Positions 49,339-59,801 are shown, counted from the stretch's first letter. The stretch: DNA of 64,000 nucleotides from Bradyrhizobium sp. NAS80.1 (GCF_001908205.1 NZ_LGHL01000146.1:19336-83335); one strand, 5' to 3'. Numbers and translations are program-made. Notes: a model not told the origin generated them from the letters alone.

Positions 49339-49938
49339 ATGCGGATCCTTGGACTGACCGGCTCGATCGGAATGGGCAAATCCACCACCGCGAAATTGTT
49401 CGCGGAAGCCGGCGTTCCCGTCTACGACGCCGACGCTGCCGTCCACCAGCTCTATGAGGGCGAGGCCGCCCCGGCGATTGAGGCCGCCTTCCCCGGCACC
49501 ACCGTGAACGGCAAGGTCGATCGGCCAAAACTGTCCGCGCGCGTCGTGCACGATCCTGGCGCGATCAAGCAGCTCGAGCAGATCGTCCATCCGATGCTCG
49601 GCGCCTCCCGGCAAAAATTCTTTGCCGACGCGGAAGCGGCCAAAGCGCCGGTCGTGGTTCTCGACATCCCGCTGCTGTTCGAGACCGGCGGCGAGAAGCG
49701 CGTCGATGCGGTCGTCGTGGTGTCGACCTCGCCGGAACTACAGCGCGAGCGTGTGCTGGCGCGGGGCACGATGGACGAGGCCAAACTCGATGCCATCATC
49801 GCCAAGCAGACGCCGGACGCCGAAAAGCGCAAGCGGGCCGATTTCGTAGTGGATACGTCACACGGACTTGAACCGGTGCGCGCCCAAATCACGCACATTC
49901 TGGCCGAGGTCGTTAAGATGCCGCAGCGGCGAGCCTGA
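49339..49938 (+). CDS. coaE: Dephospho-CoA kinase
   Basis: It phosphorylates dephospho-CoA in the last step of coenzyme A synthesis. The P-loop is in MRILGLTGSIGMGKSTTAKL at the start, then AGVPVYDADAAVHQLYEGEA (Asp pair), and DIPLLFETGGEKRVDAVVVV. The C-terminal segment DFVVDTSHGLEPVRAQI is typical. About 199 residues. The ATG at 49339 has GTGG upstream and is set by homology; an upstream ATG at 49312 overlaps the end of maf. Confidence 0.95.
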   Translation: MRILGLTGSIGMGKSTTAKLFAEAGVPVYDADAAVHQLYEGEAAPAIEAAFPGTTVNGKVDRPKLSARVVHDPGAIKQLEQIVHPMLGASRQKFFADAEAAKAPVVVLDIPLLFETGGEKRVDAVVVVSTSPELQRERVLARGTMDEAKLDAIIAKQTPDAEKRKRADFVVDTSHGLEPVRAQITHILAEVVKMPQRRA

Positions 49939-49968
49939 TTCGCCGCCTTTAAACGGCGTCCCAAAATC

Positions 49969-50685
49969 ATGCGTGAAATCGTTCTCGATACCGAAACCAC
50001 CGGCCTCGATCCGCTCCGCGGCGATCGGCTGGTTGAAATCGGCTGCGTCGAGATTTTCAACCGCATGCCGACGGGTCAGACGTATCACGTCTATATCAAT
50101 CCCGAACGGGACATGCCGGCGGAAGCCTTTGCGGTGCACGGGCTGTCAGCCGAATTCCTGTCGACCAAGCCGTTATTCCACGAGGTCGTCGACGCGTTTC
50201 TGGAGTTCATCGGCGATGCGCCGCTGGTGATCCACAACGCTTCGTTCGACATCAGCTTCATCAATGCCGAGCTCGACAAGATCAAGCGCGCGGCGATCCC
50301 GCGGGAGCGGTTGGTTGATACGCTGCTGCTGGCACGGCGCAAGCATCCGGGTGTGTCGAACCGACTCGACGATCTCTGTTCGCGCTATTCGATCGACAAT
50401 TCACACCGCACCAAGCACGGCGCGTTGCTCGACGCCGAGCTCCTGGCTGAAGTCTATGTCGACCTGGTCGGAGCGCGGCAGTCGCAGCTGCTCCTGGCTT
50501 CGGAGGGCGACGAGATCCGTGTCAATGCGGCTGGCGATGCGCCGCGGCGGCAGCGGACGGTGCCGCTTGCGCCGCGGATTTCAGACGCCGAGCGCGAAGC
50601 CCACCGGGCCTTCATCGCAACGCTCGGCGACAAGGCGATCTGGAACGAGTTCCTGCCCGCTCTAGCCGCCCCTCCCGCCGGTTAG
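49969..50685 (+). CDS. dnaQ: DNA polymerase III epsilon (proofreading) subunit
   Basis: A 3'-5' proofreading exonuclease. The DEDDh motifs are present: VLDTETTGLDPLRGDRLVEI (Exo I), LVIHNASFDISFINAELDKI (Exo II), and RTKHGALLDAELLAEVYVDL (Exo III with its His). About 238 residues. The C-terminal tail carries the segment that binds the alpha subunit. It follows coaE by 30 bp, as in related origin regions. Confidence 0.96.
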   Translation: MREIVLDTETTGLDPLRGDRLVEIGCVEIFNRMPTGQTYHVYINPERDMPAEAFAVHGLSAEFLSTKPLFHEVVDAFLEFIGDAPLVIHNASFDISFINAELDKIKRAAIPRERLVDTLLLARRKHPGVSNRLDDLCSRYSIDNSHRTKHGALLDAELLAEVYVDLVGARQSQLLLASEGDEIRVNAAGDAPRRQRTVPLAPRISDAEREAHRAFIATLGDKAIWNEFLPALAAPPAG

Positions 50686-51170
50686 GCCTGGCCGGCCGGC
50701 TGACCACCGGCGGCCATTTGCCGCTCCATGTTCTGACGATAGAGACCGACGAAGTCGACCGGATCCAGCATCAGGGGCGGGAACCCGCCGTCGCGCACCG
50801 CGGTCGCGATGATCTCGCGGGCGAACGGGAACAGCAGGCGCGGGCATTCGATCATGACCAGAGGGTGCAGGTTTTCCTTCGGCACGTTGACGATCCGGAA
50901 CACGCCGGCATAGGCGAGCTCGAACGAGAACATCACCTTGCCCGCGGTCTCGGCCTTGCCCTCGACCGACAGCGTCACCTCGAACTCCTGTTCGCTGAGA
51001 TTGTTGGCGCTGACGTTGATCTGGATGTTGATCTGGGGCTGCTGGCCCTGCTGTTGGAGCGAGGCCGGCGCGTTCGGATTTTCGAAGGAAAGATCCTTGG
51101 TATATTGCGCCAGCACGTTGAGCTGGGGAGCCTGTGCCGCCTCGGGAGGGGTGCCGTTGCCGTTGGTCAT
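50682..51170 (-). CDS. secB: Protein-export chaperone SecB
   Basis: A tetrameric chaperone that keeps precursors unfolded and hands them to SecA. About 162 residues: LNVLAQYTKDLSFENPNAPA at the start, QINIQINVSANNLSEQEFEV, VMFSFELAYAGVFRIVNVPK and PRLLFPFAREIIATAVRDGG, then FPPLMLDPVDFVGLYRQNME. It is convergent with dnaQ with a 4-bp stop overlap. Confidence 0.96.
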   Translation of the reverse strand: MTNGNGTPPEAAQAPQLNVLAQYTKDLSFENPNAPASLQQQGQQPQINIQINVSANNLSEQEFEVTLSVEGKAETAGKVMFSFELAYAGVFRIVNVPKENLHPLVMIECPRLLFPFAREIIATAVRDGGFPPLMLDPVDFVGLYRQNMERQMAAGGQPAGQA

Positions 51171-51585
51171 GAGAGTCTCTCCTTACCCGATTGGGCTGAA
51201 TTTCGCGGCGGTTGGCTAACATAAGGCCGCCTCATTCCACAAGGACGAACGGACCCGGATGGAAAATCCGGGCTGCGCCCACAACTGTGACGTTCACCCC
51301 GCTCCTTCAGCGAAATCGCACGTTAAACGATTGAAGATGCGCGATTTCCGGGCAGGATCGGGTTTCCCCTTAAGCATAAAACGCGCTACACTCGGCGCTG
51401 TGCCAAAAGGCGCCATTGGCCGGGCAAGATTTCGTGCCTACATGCCACGGACCTGACGCGGACCTAAAATGGTGATGTAGACTTGCCGTTTCCGTATGGA
51501 ACGGTCTACTGGCCGGATTGATTTTCCCGGCGGCGACCCCTTTTAGACGGCCCCTTTCTAGAGAAGACCAGAAAGCGAATACGAC
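51171..51585. other. 415-bp gap, no gene seen
   Basis: Between the divergent secB and Tim44-like genes. It should hold both promoters. No convincing coding frame, RNA fold or repeat element was recognised. Some related genomes carry an fxsA gene here; none is visible. Confidence 0.5.
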
Positions 51586-52293
51586 GTGGACATCTACACC
51601 ATCATCTTCCTGGCGTTGGCGGTCTTTATTTTCCTGCGGCTGCGCAGCGTGCTGGGACAGCGGACGGGCAATGAGCGGCCGCCTTTCGACCGCACCGCCG
51701 CCCGCAACGCGCTGGGGGGTGCCCAGGACAAGAACGTCGTGACCATGCCGGGCAAGGTGATCGACCAGGCCCCGCTGGCGCCGACAGCGGAACCGACCCC
51801 GCCCTCCGACCGCTGGAAGGAGCTGGCCGCGCCGGGCACCGCGCTCGCTCAGGGTCTCGACGCTATCGTCGACAAGGATTCCACCTTCGACCCGCGCCAC
51901 TTCATCTCGGGCGCCCGTGGCGCCTACGAGATGATCGTGCTGGCCTTTGCCAATGGCGACCGCCGTGCGCTGCGCGACCTCTTGTCGTCGGAGGTCTATG
52001 AAAGCTTCGACGCTGCGATCAAGGACCGCGAAAAGAACGAGCAGAAGACCGAGACGCGCTTCGTCTCGATCGACAAGGCGGAGCTCGTCGGCGCGGAGCT
52101 GCGCGATCGCACCGCCCAGCTCACCGTGCGCTTCGTCTCGCAGATGATCTCGGCCACCCGAGACAAGGCCGGCAGCATCGTCGACGGCAGCGCCGACACG
52201 GTCGCCGACATCACCGACATCTGGACTTTCGCCCGCGACACCACCTCTCGCGATCCGAACTGGAAGCTGGTTGGCACCGGAAGCGCTAATTAA
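51586..52293 (+). CDS. Tim44-like domain protein (TimA type)
   Basis: An inner-membrane-anchored protein with a Tim44/TIM44-like C-terminal domain. A single N-terminal helix (TIIFLALAVFIFLRLRSVL), a Pro-rich linker (about residues 30-85), then a domain from FDPRHFISGARGAYEMIVLA to DITDIWTFARDTTSRDPNWK. About 235 residues. Alphaproteobacterial relatives of mitochondrial Tim44 bind membranes and may assist protein translocation. The GTG at 51586 is the first start in frame. It overlaps mltA by 23 bp, as often seen. Confidence 0.9.
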   Translation: MDIYTIIFLALAVFIFLRLRSVLGQRTGNERPPFDRTAARNALGGAQDKNVVTMPGKVIDQAPLAPTAEPTPPSDRWKELAAPGTALAQGLDAIVDKDSTFDPRHFISGARGAYEMIVLAFANGDRRALRDLLSSEVYESFDAAIKDREKNEQKTETRFVSIDKAELVGAELRDRTAQLTVRFVSQMISATRDKAGSIVDGSADTVADITDIWTFARDTTSRDPNWKLVGTGSAN

Positions 52294-53854
52294 GGTTTTC
52301 CTGAAGAACAGCGCGACGGCGCTTTGCGCAGGTGTCGTCGCGCTCTCCTCGTTTTCGCTCGGCGCCGAGGCGGCGCGGCGCCACTACCGCAGCCATCATC
52401 ATCTCCCGGAATTGCCTGCCGCCCCGCCGCGGGCCTTGCCCTATCCGCAACTTCCGCTGCCGTTCGAAATTCCCGGCGCGCAATATCTGCCGCTGGCCTG
52501 GGCAGACGTGAAGGGCTGGAACAATGACGATCATCTTGCTGCCTACAAGACGTTCCGCGCGAGCTGCCGGTCGATCAACGGGCAGACCGGCGCTTCTGAA
52601 CCGAAGGCGCTCGGTGCTTCGCTGAGCGAGCCCTGCCGAGCCGCCAAGTCGCTTGACCTTAACGACGACGCCAAGGCCAAAATCTTCTTCGAGCAGAATT
52701 TCGCGCCGCTGCGCATCTCCCGTCTCGGCGAGCCCGACGGGTTCGTCACCGGCTATTATGAGCCGGTGCTAGAGGGATCGCGCACCCAGACCGATGTCTA
52801 CAACGTGCCGGTCTATCGTCGTCCCTCGAACCTGTTCGTGCGCGGCTACAAGCAAGACTCGGTCAGCCTGCCCAACAAGGGCCCGGTCTATCGCAAGATC
52901 GGCCGCCGCAAGCTCGTGCCCTATTACGATCGCGGCGAGATAGAGGACGGCAAGATCGCCGGCCGCGGGCTGGAAATCGCTTGGCTGAAGGACCCGACCG
53001 ATCTGCTGTTCGCCCAGATCCAGGGCTCGGCCCGAATCAAGTTCGACGACGGCACCACGGTCCGGCTGAACTACGACGCCTATAACGGCTATCCCTACAC
53101 GGCCGTCGGTCGCATCCTGATCGAGCGCGGCATCGTTCCGAAGGAAGAGATGTCGATGCAGAAGATCAGGGAGTGGATGACGCAGAATCCCGATGGCGCC
53201 AGGGAGCTGCGCCGCCAGAACCGAGCCTACATCTTCTTCCGCGAGGTCAACCTGTCCGACAAGGACGAGGCGATCGGCGCGCAAGGCATTCCGCTGACGG
53301 CCGGCCGCTCGATCGCAGTCGACAAGTCGCTGCATGTCTACGGCACGCCGTTCTTCATCGAGGGCGAGCTGCCGATCGATTCGGAGCGCTCGAAGACGCC
53401 GTTCCATCGGCTGATGATCGCGCAGGATACCGGCTCGGCCATCATCGGTCCGGCCCGTGCCGATCTCTATTTCGGCGCCGGCCATGAGGCCGGCCGCGTT
53501 TCGGGCCGGCTGCGCCACGCGATGCATTTCGTGATGCTGGTGCCGAAGAGCCTCGACCCCACCATGCGCGGCGCGCGGCTGCCGGTGCCTGACCCCCGGC
53601 CGTCGGAAAAGATCGCAAAGCTGTTTCCGCAAACCGATCCCGCCAAGGATTCTGCCAAGGATCCCAAGAGCGCGGCGGCCGCGGTGAAGCCGGCTGAATC
53701 TAGCAAGGCTGGCGCAGCCTCTTCCACCGTGCCACAAGCCAGGGACGCCACCGTTGCGGTGGCAAGCCCGGTGCCGCTGCCGGAGCCTCGTCCCAACATC
53801 AAGCCCGACCGCGAGCAGCGCAAGCGCGTGAATCGTCGTTCCAACCCGCAATGA
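52271..53854 (+). CDS. mltA: Membrane-bound lytic transglycosylase A
   Basis: It cleaves peptidoglycan glycan strands, forming anhydro-muropeptides. The MltA/3D (barwin-like) domain runs over most of the protein: FVTGYYEPVLEGSRTQTDVY, DPTDLLFAQIQGSARIKFDD and DTGSAIIGPARADLYFG with the catalytic-fold Asp near residue 395. The start is uncertain: a TTG at 52271 gives a weak signal sequence (TALCAGVVALSSFSLGAEA). The C-terminal 90 residues are Ala/Ser/Pro-rich. About 527 residues. The smr gene follows with a 4-bp overlap. Confidence 0.92.
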   Translation: MAPEALIKVFLKNSATALCAGVVALSSFSLGAEAARRHYRSHHHLPELPAAPPRALPYPQLPLPFEIPGAQYLPLAWADVKGWNNDDHLAAYKTFRASCRSINGQTGASEPKALGASLSEPCRAAKSLDLNDDAKAKIFFEQNFAPLRISRLGEPDGFVTGYYEPVLEGSRTQTDVYNVPVYRRPSNLFVRGYKQDSVSLPNKGPVYRKIGRRKLVPYYDRGEIEDGKIAGRGLEIAWLKDPTDLLFAQIQGSARIKFDDGTTVRLNYDAYNGYPYTAVGRILIERGIVPKEEMSMQKIREWMTQNPDGARELRRQNRAYIFFREVNLSDKDEAIGAQGIPLTAGRSIAVDKSLHVYGTPFFIEGELPIDSERSKTPFHRLMIAQDTGSAIIGPARADLYFGAGHEAGRVSGRLRHAMHFVMLVPKSLDPTMRGARLPVPDPRPSEKIAKLFPQTDPAKDSAKDPKSAAAAVKPAESSKAGAASSTVPQARDATVAVASPVPLPEPRPNIKPDREQRKRVNRRSNPQ

Positions 53855-54441
53855 AGCGATCGTCACGTCCGCCCGTGCTTAAGCCTCGTCCCTCGACGCG
53901 TCGCCGCACGCTGAGCGAGGAAGAGCGCGAGCTGTGGGACCTCGTCGCCAAACAGGTCAAGCCGCTCAGGAAGCATCGTGCGGCAAAGGCGCAAGCCGCC
54001 CCGCGCGCCGAGCCCTCACCCGTCGCGCCCGCCGTGAGACCTGCTTCATCGCCAAGGCCCGTTGCCGCTGCGCCGGCGCCGCGCGCGGTAAAACCGGCCA
54101 TGCCGCCGCTGGCGCCGCTCGGCAAGCGCGAGCGGGCAAAACTGTCGCGCGGCCGCAGCGAGATCCAGGCGCGGCTCGATCTGCACGGCATGACCCAGAT
54201 GCGCGCCCATCGCGCCCTAACCGGCTTCCTGCACCGCGCCCATCACGACGGCCTGACCTTCGTGCTGGTCATCACCGGCAAGGGCCGGAGCGGCGGCGAA
54301 AGCGGCGTGCTACGCCGTCAGGTGCCGGAATGGTTGAGCCTGCCGGAATTCCGCGCCTTCGTCGTCGGATTTGAAGAGGCGCATATCGGCCATGGCGGCG
54401 AGGGCGCGCTTTATGTGCGAATCCGCCGGGCTAGATTTTAG
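53851..54441 (+). CDS. Smr-domain protein
   Basis: A Smr (small MutS-related) protein; Smr domains are endonucleases that nick DNA or act on stalled ribosomes in other families. The N-terminal 95 residues are basic and Ala/Pro-rich and probably disordered. The Smr domain has LDLHGMTQMRAHRALTGFLH (LDxH motif) and the GKG loop VITGKGRSGGESGVLR. About 196 residues. It overlaps mltA by 4 bp. A family B repeat follows. Confidence 0.92.
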   Translation: MKRSSRPPVLKPRPSTRRRTLSEEERELWDLVAKQVKPLRKHRAAKAQAAPRAEPSPVAPAVRPASSPRPVAAAPAPRAVKPAMPPLAPLGKRERAKLSRGRSEIQARLDLHGMTQMRAHRALTGFLHRAHHDGLTFVLVITGKGRSGGESGVLRRQVPEWLSLPEFRAFVVGFEEAHIGHGGEGALYVRIRRARF

Positions 54442-54442
54442 A

Positions 54443-54518
54443 GAGCATGATCCGGAAAAGTGGTCACCGGTTTTCCCTCGCGGCAAACGCGGAACGCGTT
54501 TGCGCGGAGATCATGCTC
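54443..54518. repeat. Dispersed palindromic repeat, family B copy 2
   Basis: GAGCATGATCCGGAAAAGTG at the left and GAGATCATGCTC at the right enclose an inner stem (AAACGCGGAACGCGTTT). It lies between convergent genes. Confidence 0.8.
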
Positions 54519-54520
54519 AA

Positions 54521-55645
54521 CTAGAAAGGCCGCACGATTCCGACGCGCGGGATCAGCGTGAGAATCAGCCCGAAGATGTTTGTCTTCCGATCCTCCGCCG
54601 GAATCGGCGGCGTTTCGTGTTTGGCCGGCAGCATCTTCACCGCATGCAGCATCAGGAACATGCAGACCGCCCAGTTCGACATCCAGCGCGAATAGTCGAA
54701 CACCATCGCGAACATCACGAGATAGGCGAGGCTGATGCCGATCAGCGCCGCGATGACGAGGCGGCGGTGCAGGTCATTGGCGAGCGCTCTGATCAGGCTC
54801 GCAAAATAACGCCACAACGGTGTGTGCAGCCAGATCAGCAGCGCGAACACGGGCACGCCGAGGCTATTGTGGGGCAGGCGGCCCCAGGTGTCCGAAATCT
54901 CCTTCGCCAGCGGCTGGTACCAGATGTAGGCAAATTGCAGCAGGTCGGTGCGAGACGGATCGGCCATCCTGCTCTTCAGATATTCCACGAAATCCGCTTC
55001 CGGAATCGGCATCGTTCCCAGAAATTGCGCGGCGAAGAACAGCGTGGAGACGATACAGAAGGCGGTGACGCCGAAGGCAATGTTCGCACGGTTGCAGCCG
55101 TAGGCGAGATAGTGCCTGATCACGACGATGGTGATGATCGTCGGCACATACATCAACAGATGGATGTGATGGATCAGCACGAGGATGATCGAGAACAGCG
55201 CAGCCGTTGCGACAAACAGAAGCGAGCCCGCCGGCATCAGCAGTAGGATGATCGCCAGCGCACAGCCATAGATGTCGAAATGACCGAGCGTGTGCATGAA
55301 GTTCTTCAGGAAGAACGGCGAGCCCGCGATGAATACGAACAGCGGCAACGTCTTCTCGGCGAAGCCGAACGTTTTCTGAAACAGTCTTATGAAGAGCGCC
55401 AGCGTCACCAGCCACACCGCGCCGGAGATCGCGAACACCAGCCACACCGGCACCTTCGCCGTGAACAGCCCGACGATCGCCCCGATCAGCGCGCGCTTGA
55501 TGAAGCCTAAATGGTAGTCGACGAGGAGGTGGATGTAGGGGACGTAAGGCGGCAGCCGGATCTTATGAATGAAGACGCCGATGATGACCGCGGCGTTGAT
55601 CGCGAGCAGGAGCCGCCAGGGGTTTTGCCAAATGCTAGCCCGCAC
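54521..55645 (-). CDS. Large multi-pass membrane protein, unknown function
   Basis: A 374-residue inner-membrane protein with about ten helices (RLLLAINAAVIIGVFIHKIR, ALIGAIVGLFTAKVPVWLVF, SLLFVATAALFSIILVLIHH, YVPTIITIVVIRHYLAYGCN and others). I do not recognise the family; weak features such as a loop DPSRTDLLQFAYIWYQPLAK recall glycosyltransferase-like or polysaccharide-related membrane proteins, but without proof. The GTG at 55645 (VRASIWQNPW) was chosen because the frame upstream runs through a dispersed repeat. It is convergent with the smr gene. Confidence 0.65.
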   Translation of the reverse strand: MRASIWQNPWRLLLAINAAVIIGVFIHKIRLPPYVPYIHLLVDYHLGFIKRALIGAIVGLFTAKVPVWLVFAISGAVWLVTLALFIRLFQKTFGFAEKTLPLFVFIAGSPFFLKNFMHTLGHFDIYGCALAIILLLMPAGSLLFVATAALFSIILVLIHHIHLLMYVPTIITIVVIRHYLAYGCNRANIAFGVTAFCIVSTLFFAAQFLGTMPIPEADFVEYLKSRMADPSRTDLLQFAYIWYQPLAKEISDTWGRLPHNSLGVPVFALLIWLHTPLWRYFASLIRALANDLHRRLVIAALIGISLAYLVMFAMVFDYSRWMSNWAVCMFLMLHAVKMLPAKHETPPIPAEDRKTNIFGLILTLIPRVGIVRPF

Positions 55646-55677
55646 GCAGCACCCGCGCTCTGGTAGCTGACTCCGCC

Positions 55678-55840
55678 GTCGTCCCGGACAAGCCAGCAGA
55701 GCGAGCGCCGATCCGGGACCCATAACTACCGGAGGTCGTTTGAGCCGGGATCGGGATCGACATCTGTTTCAACAAGGACCGCTGCTGGTTATGGGTCCCC
55801 GCCCTCGTGCGCAATTGCGCACCAGGCGGGGACGACAGCG
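55678..55840. repeat. Dispersed palindromic repeat, family A copy 4
   Basis: TCGTCCCGGACAAGCC at the left and GGCGGGGACGACAG at the right enclose GGGACCCATAAC and GGTTATGGGTCC. It fills the gap between the membrane-protein gene and hslU. Confidence 0.75.
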
Positions 55841-55865
55841 GGATACATAGCGGACTGGGCCGAAA

Positions 55866-57171
<1,306 letters not shown>

Positions 57172-57223
57172 GGGATCTTAGCTAGGGTTAGATGCGGCCC
57201 GGGACAAGCTGCATTTTTCGACG

Positions 57224-57841
57224 TCAGATGATGGGCGGACCCGATTGCCATTGCTTCACGGCGTCGATCGGATGGATCAGCATCAGAATATTCAGCGTCA
57301 GATTGTCGCGAATATGGAGCGCCATGATGATTTCGAAGGCGAGCCCAATCAGGACGGTGACCGCGACCGGCAGCACGCGCGCAGTGAGGAACCCCAGCAC
57401 CATGAACAGCGTGTCCGAAACCGAATTGACGATGCTGTCGCCGTAGTAGTCCAGCGAGATCGTGCCGGCGCGGTAGCGCTCGATGATGAATGGTGAATTC
57501 TCGACGATCTCCCAGGCGCCCTCGATCAGCATCGCGATCATCAGCCGTGCCGGCCAGGACAGCGGCAGCCAAGGCAGCCGCGCGAACAAGAGCCAGGTCA
57601 AGCCATAGAACAGGAAGCCGTGGAGGACGTGCGAAAAACTGTACCAGTCGGCAATGTGCTGGGAATTTTCCGAGCTGTTCACCACACCATGCCACAGCTT
57701 GACGTAACCGCAGGTGCAGATCGGCACCCGCCCCATCGCGAACAGGATCGAGGCCTGCAGCGCCAGCAGGAGCAGCGCGATGCCGACCCAGGCCAGCGGC
57801 GGCACCGCGGCCTTGCTCTCGCTCGTATGCGTCAGTGTCAC
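57224..57841 (-). CDS. DUF2585 family membrane protein
   Basis: A 205-residue inner-membrane protein with about five helices (WVGIALLLLALQASILFAMG, FLFYGLTWLLFARLPWL, ARLMIAMLIEGAWEIVENSP, LFMVLGFLTARVLPVAVTVL). Conserved-looking CTCGYVKLWHGVVNSSENSQ and HIADWYSFSHVLHG with several His match the DUF2585 family. No function is established. It lies between hslU and the GNAT gene and its end overlaps nothing; 4-bp overlap with the GNAT gene suggests translational coupling. Confidence 0.85.
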   Translation of the reverse strand: MTLTHTSESKAAVPPLAWVGIALLLLALQASILFAMGRVPICTCGYVKLWHGVVNSSENSQHIADWYSFSHVLHGFLFYGLTWLLFARLPWLPLSWPARLMIAMLIEGAWEIVENSPFIIERYRAGTISLDYYGDSIVNSVSDTLFMVLGFLTARVLPVAVTVLIGLAFEIIMALHIRDNLTLNILMLIHPIDAVKQWQSGPPII

Positions 57842-58323
57842 GGTTCCCGCACCATCAGCAGTGCCGGGCCGTCCGGTGTGTCGACCAAGCGGTCGCGGAC
57901 GAAACCGGCTTTCTCGTAGGCGCGCAGCGCACGCAGATTGCGCGGGTCCGGATCGGTGACGATGCGCGGCAGGCCTTGCCGAAAGCCCTCATCGACGAAC
58001 CGACGGATGAACGCCGAGCCGTGGCCGCGCGCGATCATGTCGCTTTCGCCGATGAACTGGTCGATCCCACGCGTGCCCTCCGGTTGCGGCCCAAAGCCCG
58101 TAATCCAGGCGGTCAGGCGATAGCACTGAAGATAGCCGAACGGTCGGTTGCCAGCCAACACGATGAACTGGTCCGTTGCCGGCTCAATGAGGTCGCCGCT
58201 GACGAGCGCAAGCTGCTCGTCCGGATCGCCCCACCACTCCCGCACATGCGCCTCGCCCAGCCATCGCCCGATCAGCGGCAAATCGGCCGCGGACATCGGG
58301 CGGAAGGCGTAGGCGGGCACCAT
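57838..58323 (-). CDS. GNAT family acetyltransferase
   Basis: A 161-residue GNAT-fold enzyme resembling the AAC(6')/IucB-like subgroup: YAFRPMSAADLPLIGRWLGE, HVREWWGDPDEQ and GIDQFIGESDMIARGHGSAF (acetyl-CoA binding loop GHG), then DPDPRNLRALRAYEKAGFVR. The acceptor substrate is unknown; aminoglycoside activity should not be assumed. It sits between hslV (3 bp away) and the DUF2585 gene (4-bp overlap), so it is transcribed in the heat-shock protease operon. Confidence 0.9.
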   Translation of the reverse strand: MVPAYAFRPMSAADLPLIGRWLGEAHVREWWGDPDEQLALVSGDLIEPATDQFIVLAGNRPFGYLQCYRLTAWITGFGPQPEGTRGIDQFIGESDMIARGHGSAFIRRFVDEGFRQGLPRIVTDPDPRNLRALRAYEKAGFVRDRLVDTPDGPALLMVREP

Positions 58324-58326
58324 CGC

Positions 58327-58887
58327 CTAGCCGGTCGCCAGGCTTTCGATGGTCACATTGCGGTTGGTGTAGACGCAGATGTCGGCGGCGATGTCGAGAG
58401 AGCGGCGGACGATGGTCTCGGCGTCCTTGTCGGTGTCGACCAGGGCCCGCGCCGCGGCCAGGGCATAATTGCCGCCGGAGCCAATCGCCATCACGCCGCC
58501 CTCGGGCTCGAGCACGTCGCCGGTGCCGGTCAGGACCAGGGAGACGTCCTTGTCGGCTACGATCATCATGGCCTCCAGCCGCCGCAGGTAACGGTCGGTG
58601 CGCCAGTCCTTGGCGAGCTCGACCGCGGCCCGGGTCAATTGCCCCGGATATTGCTCGAGTTTGGATTCCAACCGCTCAAAGAGCGTGAAGGCGTCGGCGG
58701 TGGCGCCGGCAAAGCCGCCGATCACGTCACCCTTGCCGAGTTTCCGGACTTTCTTGGCGTTGGACTTGATGACGGTCTGGCCGATCGAGACCTGGCCGTC
58801 GCCGCCGACCACCACCTTGCCACCCTTGCGGACCGTCAAAATCGTAGTGCCGTGCCAGACCGACGAGCTGTTCTGGGAATTCTGCAT
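58327..58887 (-). CDS. hslV: ATP-dependent protease proteolytic subunit HslV
   Basis: A double-hexamer Thr protease of the HslUV complex. About 186 residues. After removal of the leader MQNSQNSSSVWHG the mature enzyme begins at T14 (TTILTVRKGGKVVVGGDGQV), the catalytic N-terminal Thr. KVRKLGKGDVIGGFAGATAD, DKDVSLVLTGTGDVLEPEGG and AIGSGGNYALAAARAL are family motifs. It is the first gene of the minus-strand operon hslV-GNAT-DUF2585-hslU and is divergent from the histidine genes. Confidence 0.97.
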   Translation of the reverse strand: MQNSQNSSSVWHGTTILTVRKGGKVVVGGDGQVSIGQTVIKSNAKKVRKLGKGDVIGGFAGATADAFTLFERLESKLEQYPGQLTRAAVELAKDWRTDRYLRRLEAMMIVADKDVSLVLTGTGDVLEPEGGVMAIGSGGNYALAAARALVDTDKDAETIVRRSLDIAADICVYTNRNVTIESLATG

Positions 58888-59068
58888 GAAATACCTCGTT
58901 GTCGCGCCTGATTTAGGCTGTCAGGGGCAGGGGCACAACGGGCCGTTCCGGCCTCAAATTTCGCTCACCATAGGCGCAAGATAAGCTCAAGTGCTGCCCT
59001 GCTAAGGCGTTACCGCAGTAGCGAAGGCGTCATTTGGCTGTTAAAAGACCGCCGTTTTCGGCTCAAAG

Positions 59069-59117
59069 GAGCATGATCCGGAAAAGTGGGTACCGGTTTT
59101 CCGAGAAGATCATGCTC
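59069..59117. repeat. Dispersed palindromic repeat, family B copy 3
   Basis: GAGCATGATCCGGAAAAGTG and GAGAAGATCATGCTC are inverted ends of a 49-bp element that ends 27 bp before the hisB start, so it lies in its leader. Confidence 0.85.
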
Positions 59118-59144
59118 AAAAACCAAAGTGGAAACCGCTTTTCC

Positions 59145-59738
59145 ATGCGCACCGCGACGATCAAGCGCAAGACCAAGGAGACCGACATCGAGGTGACCGT
59201 GAACCTCGATGGATCCGGCGTGTCCAATATCGCGACCGGCATCGGCTTTTTCGACCATATGCTCGATCTCCTCGCCCGCCATTCCCGCATCGACCTCACG
59301 GTCAAGGCGGTCGGCGATTTGCACATTGATTATCACCATACGACCGAAGACACCGGTATTGCGCTCGGCCAGGCCGTCAAGCAGGCGCTCGGCAACATGG
59401 CGGGCATCACCCGCTATGCCGGCATCCACATGCCCATGGACGAGACGCTGTCGCGCGTCGTCATCGACATCTCGGGACGCCCGTTCCTGGTGTTCAAGGT
59501 CGACTTCCCCCGCGACAAGATCGGCGAGTTCGACACCGAGCTGGTGCGCGAGTGGTTCCAGGCCTTCGCCATGAACGCTGGCGTGACTCTCCACGTCGAG
59601 ACCCTATATGGCGATAACAGCCATCATATCGCCGAGTCCTGCTTCAAGGGTCTGGCGCGGACGCTGCGAGCGGCGGTCGCGATCGATCCGAAGGCGGCGG
59701 GTGAAATCCCGTCCACCAAGGGCTCGCTCGGCGGCTGA
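59145..59738 (+). CDS. hisB: Imidazoleglycerol-phosphate dehydratase
   Basis: It dehydrates imidazole glycerol phosphate in histidine synthesis; a manganese enzyme. 197 residues: ATIKRKTKETDIEVTVNLDG, GIGFFDHMLDLLARHSRIDL (metal His), DYHHTTEDTGIALGQAVKQA (HHxxED), HVETLYGDNSHHIAESCFKG. Single-domain form without the N-terminal phosphatase of enteric HisB. The start at 59145 (MRTATIK) follows a family B repeat; an earlier start at 59034 would translate the repeat. It heads the cluster hisB-DUF2628-hisH-hisA-hisF-hisE-coaA. Confidence 0.96.
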   Translation: MRTATIKRKTKETDIEVTVNLDGSGVSNIATGIGFFDHMLDLLARHSRIDLTVKAVGDLHIDYHHTTEDTGIALGQAVKQALGNMAGITRYAGIHMPMDETLSRVVIDISGRPFLVFKVDFPRDKIGEFDTELVREWFQAFAMNAGVTLHVETLYGDNSHHIAESCFKGLARTLRAAVAIDPKAAGEIPSTKGSLGG

Positions 59739-59801
59739 CGTCGCGGGCCGGCGGCACGCGCCGCTTGCGGTATCACTGAATTCGAAGAACGGGGCATCAC
59801 C

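Noticed and set aside
58888..59068. A sigma-32 promoter for hslV
   Set aside because: CTTG and a CCTAT-like box exist but the spacing (13 bp) is too short for a convincing match.
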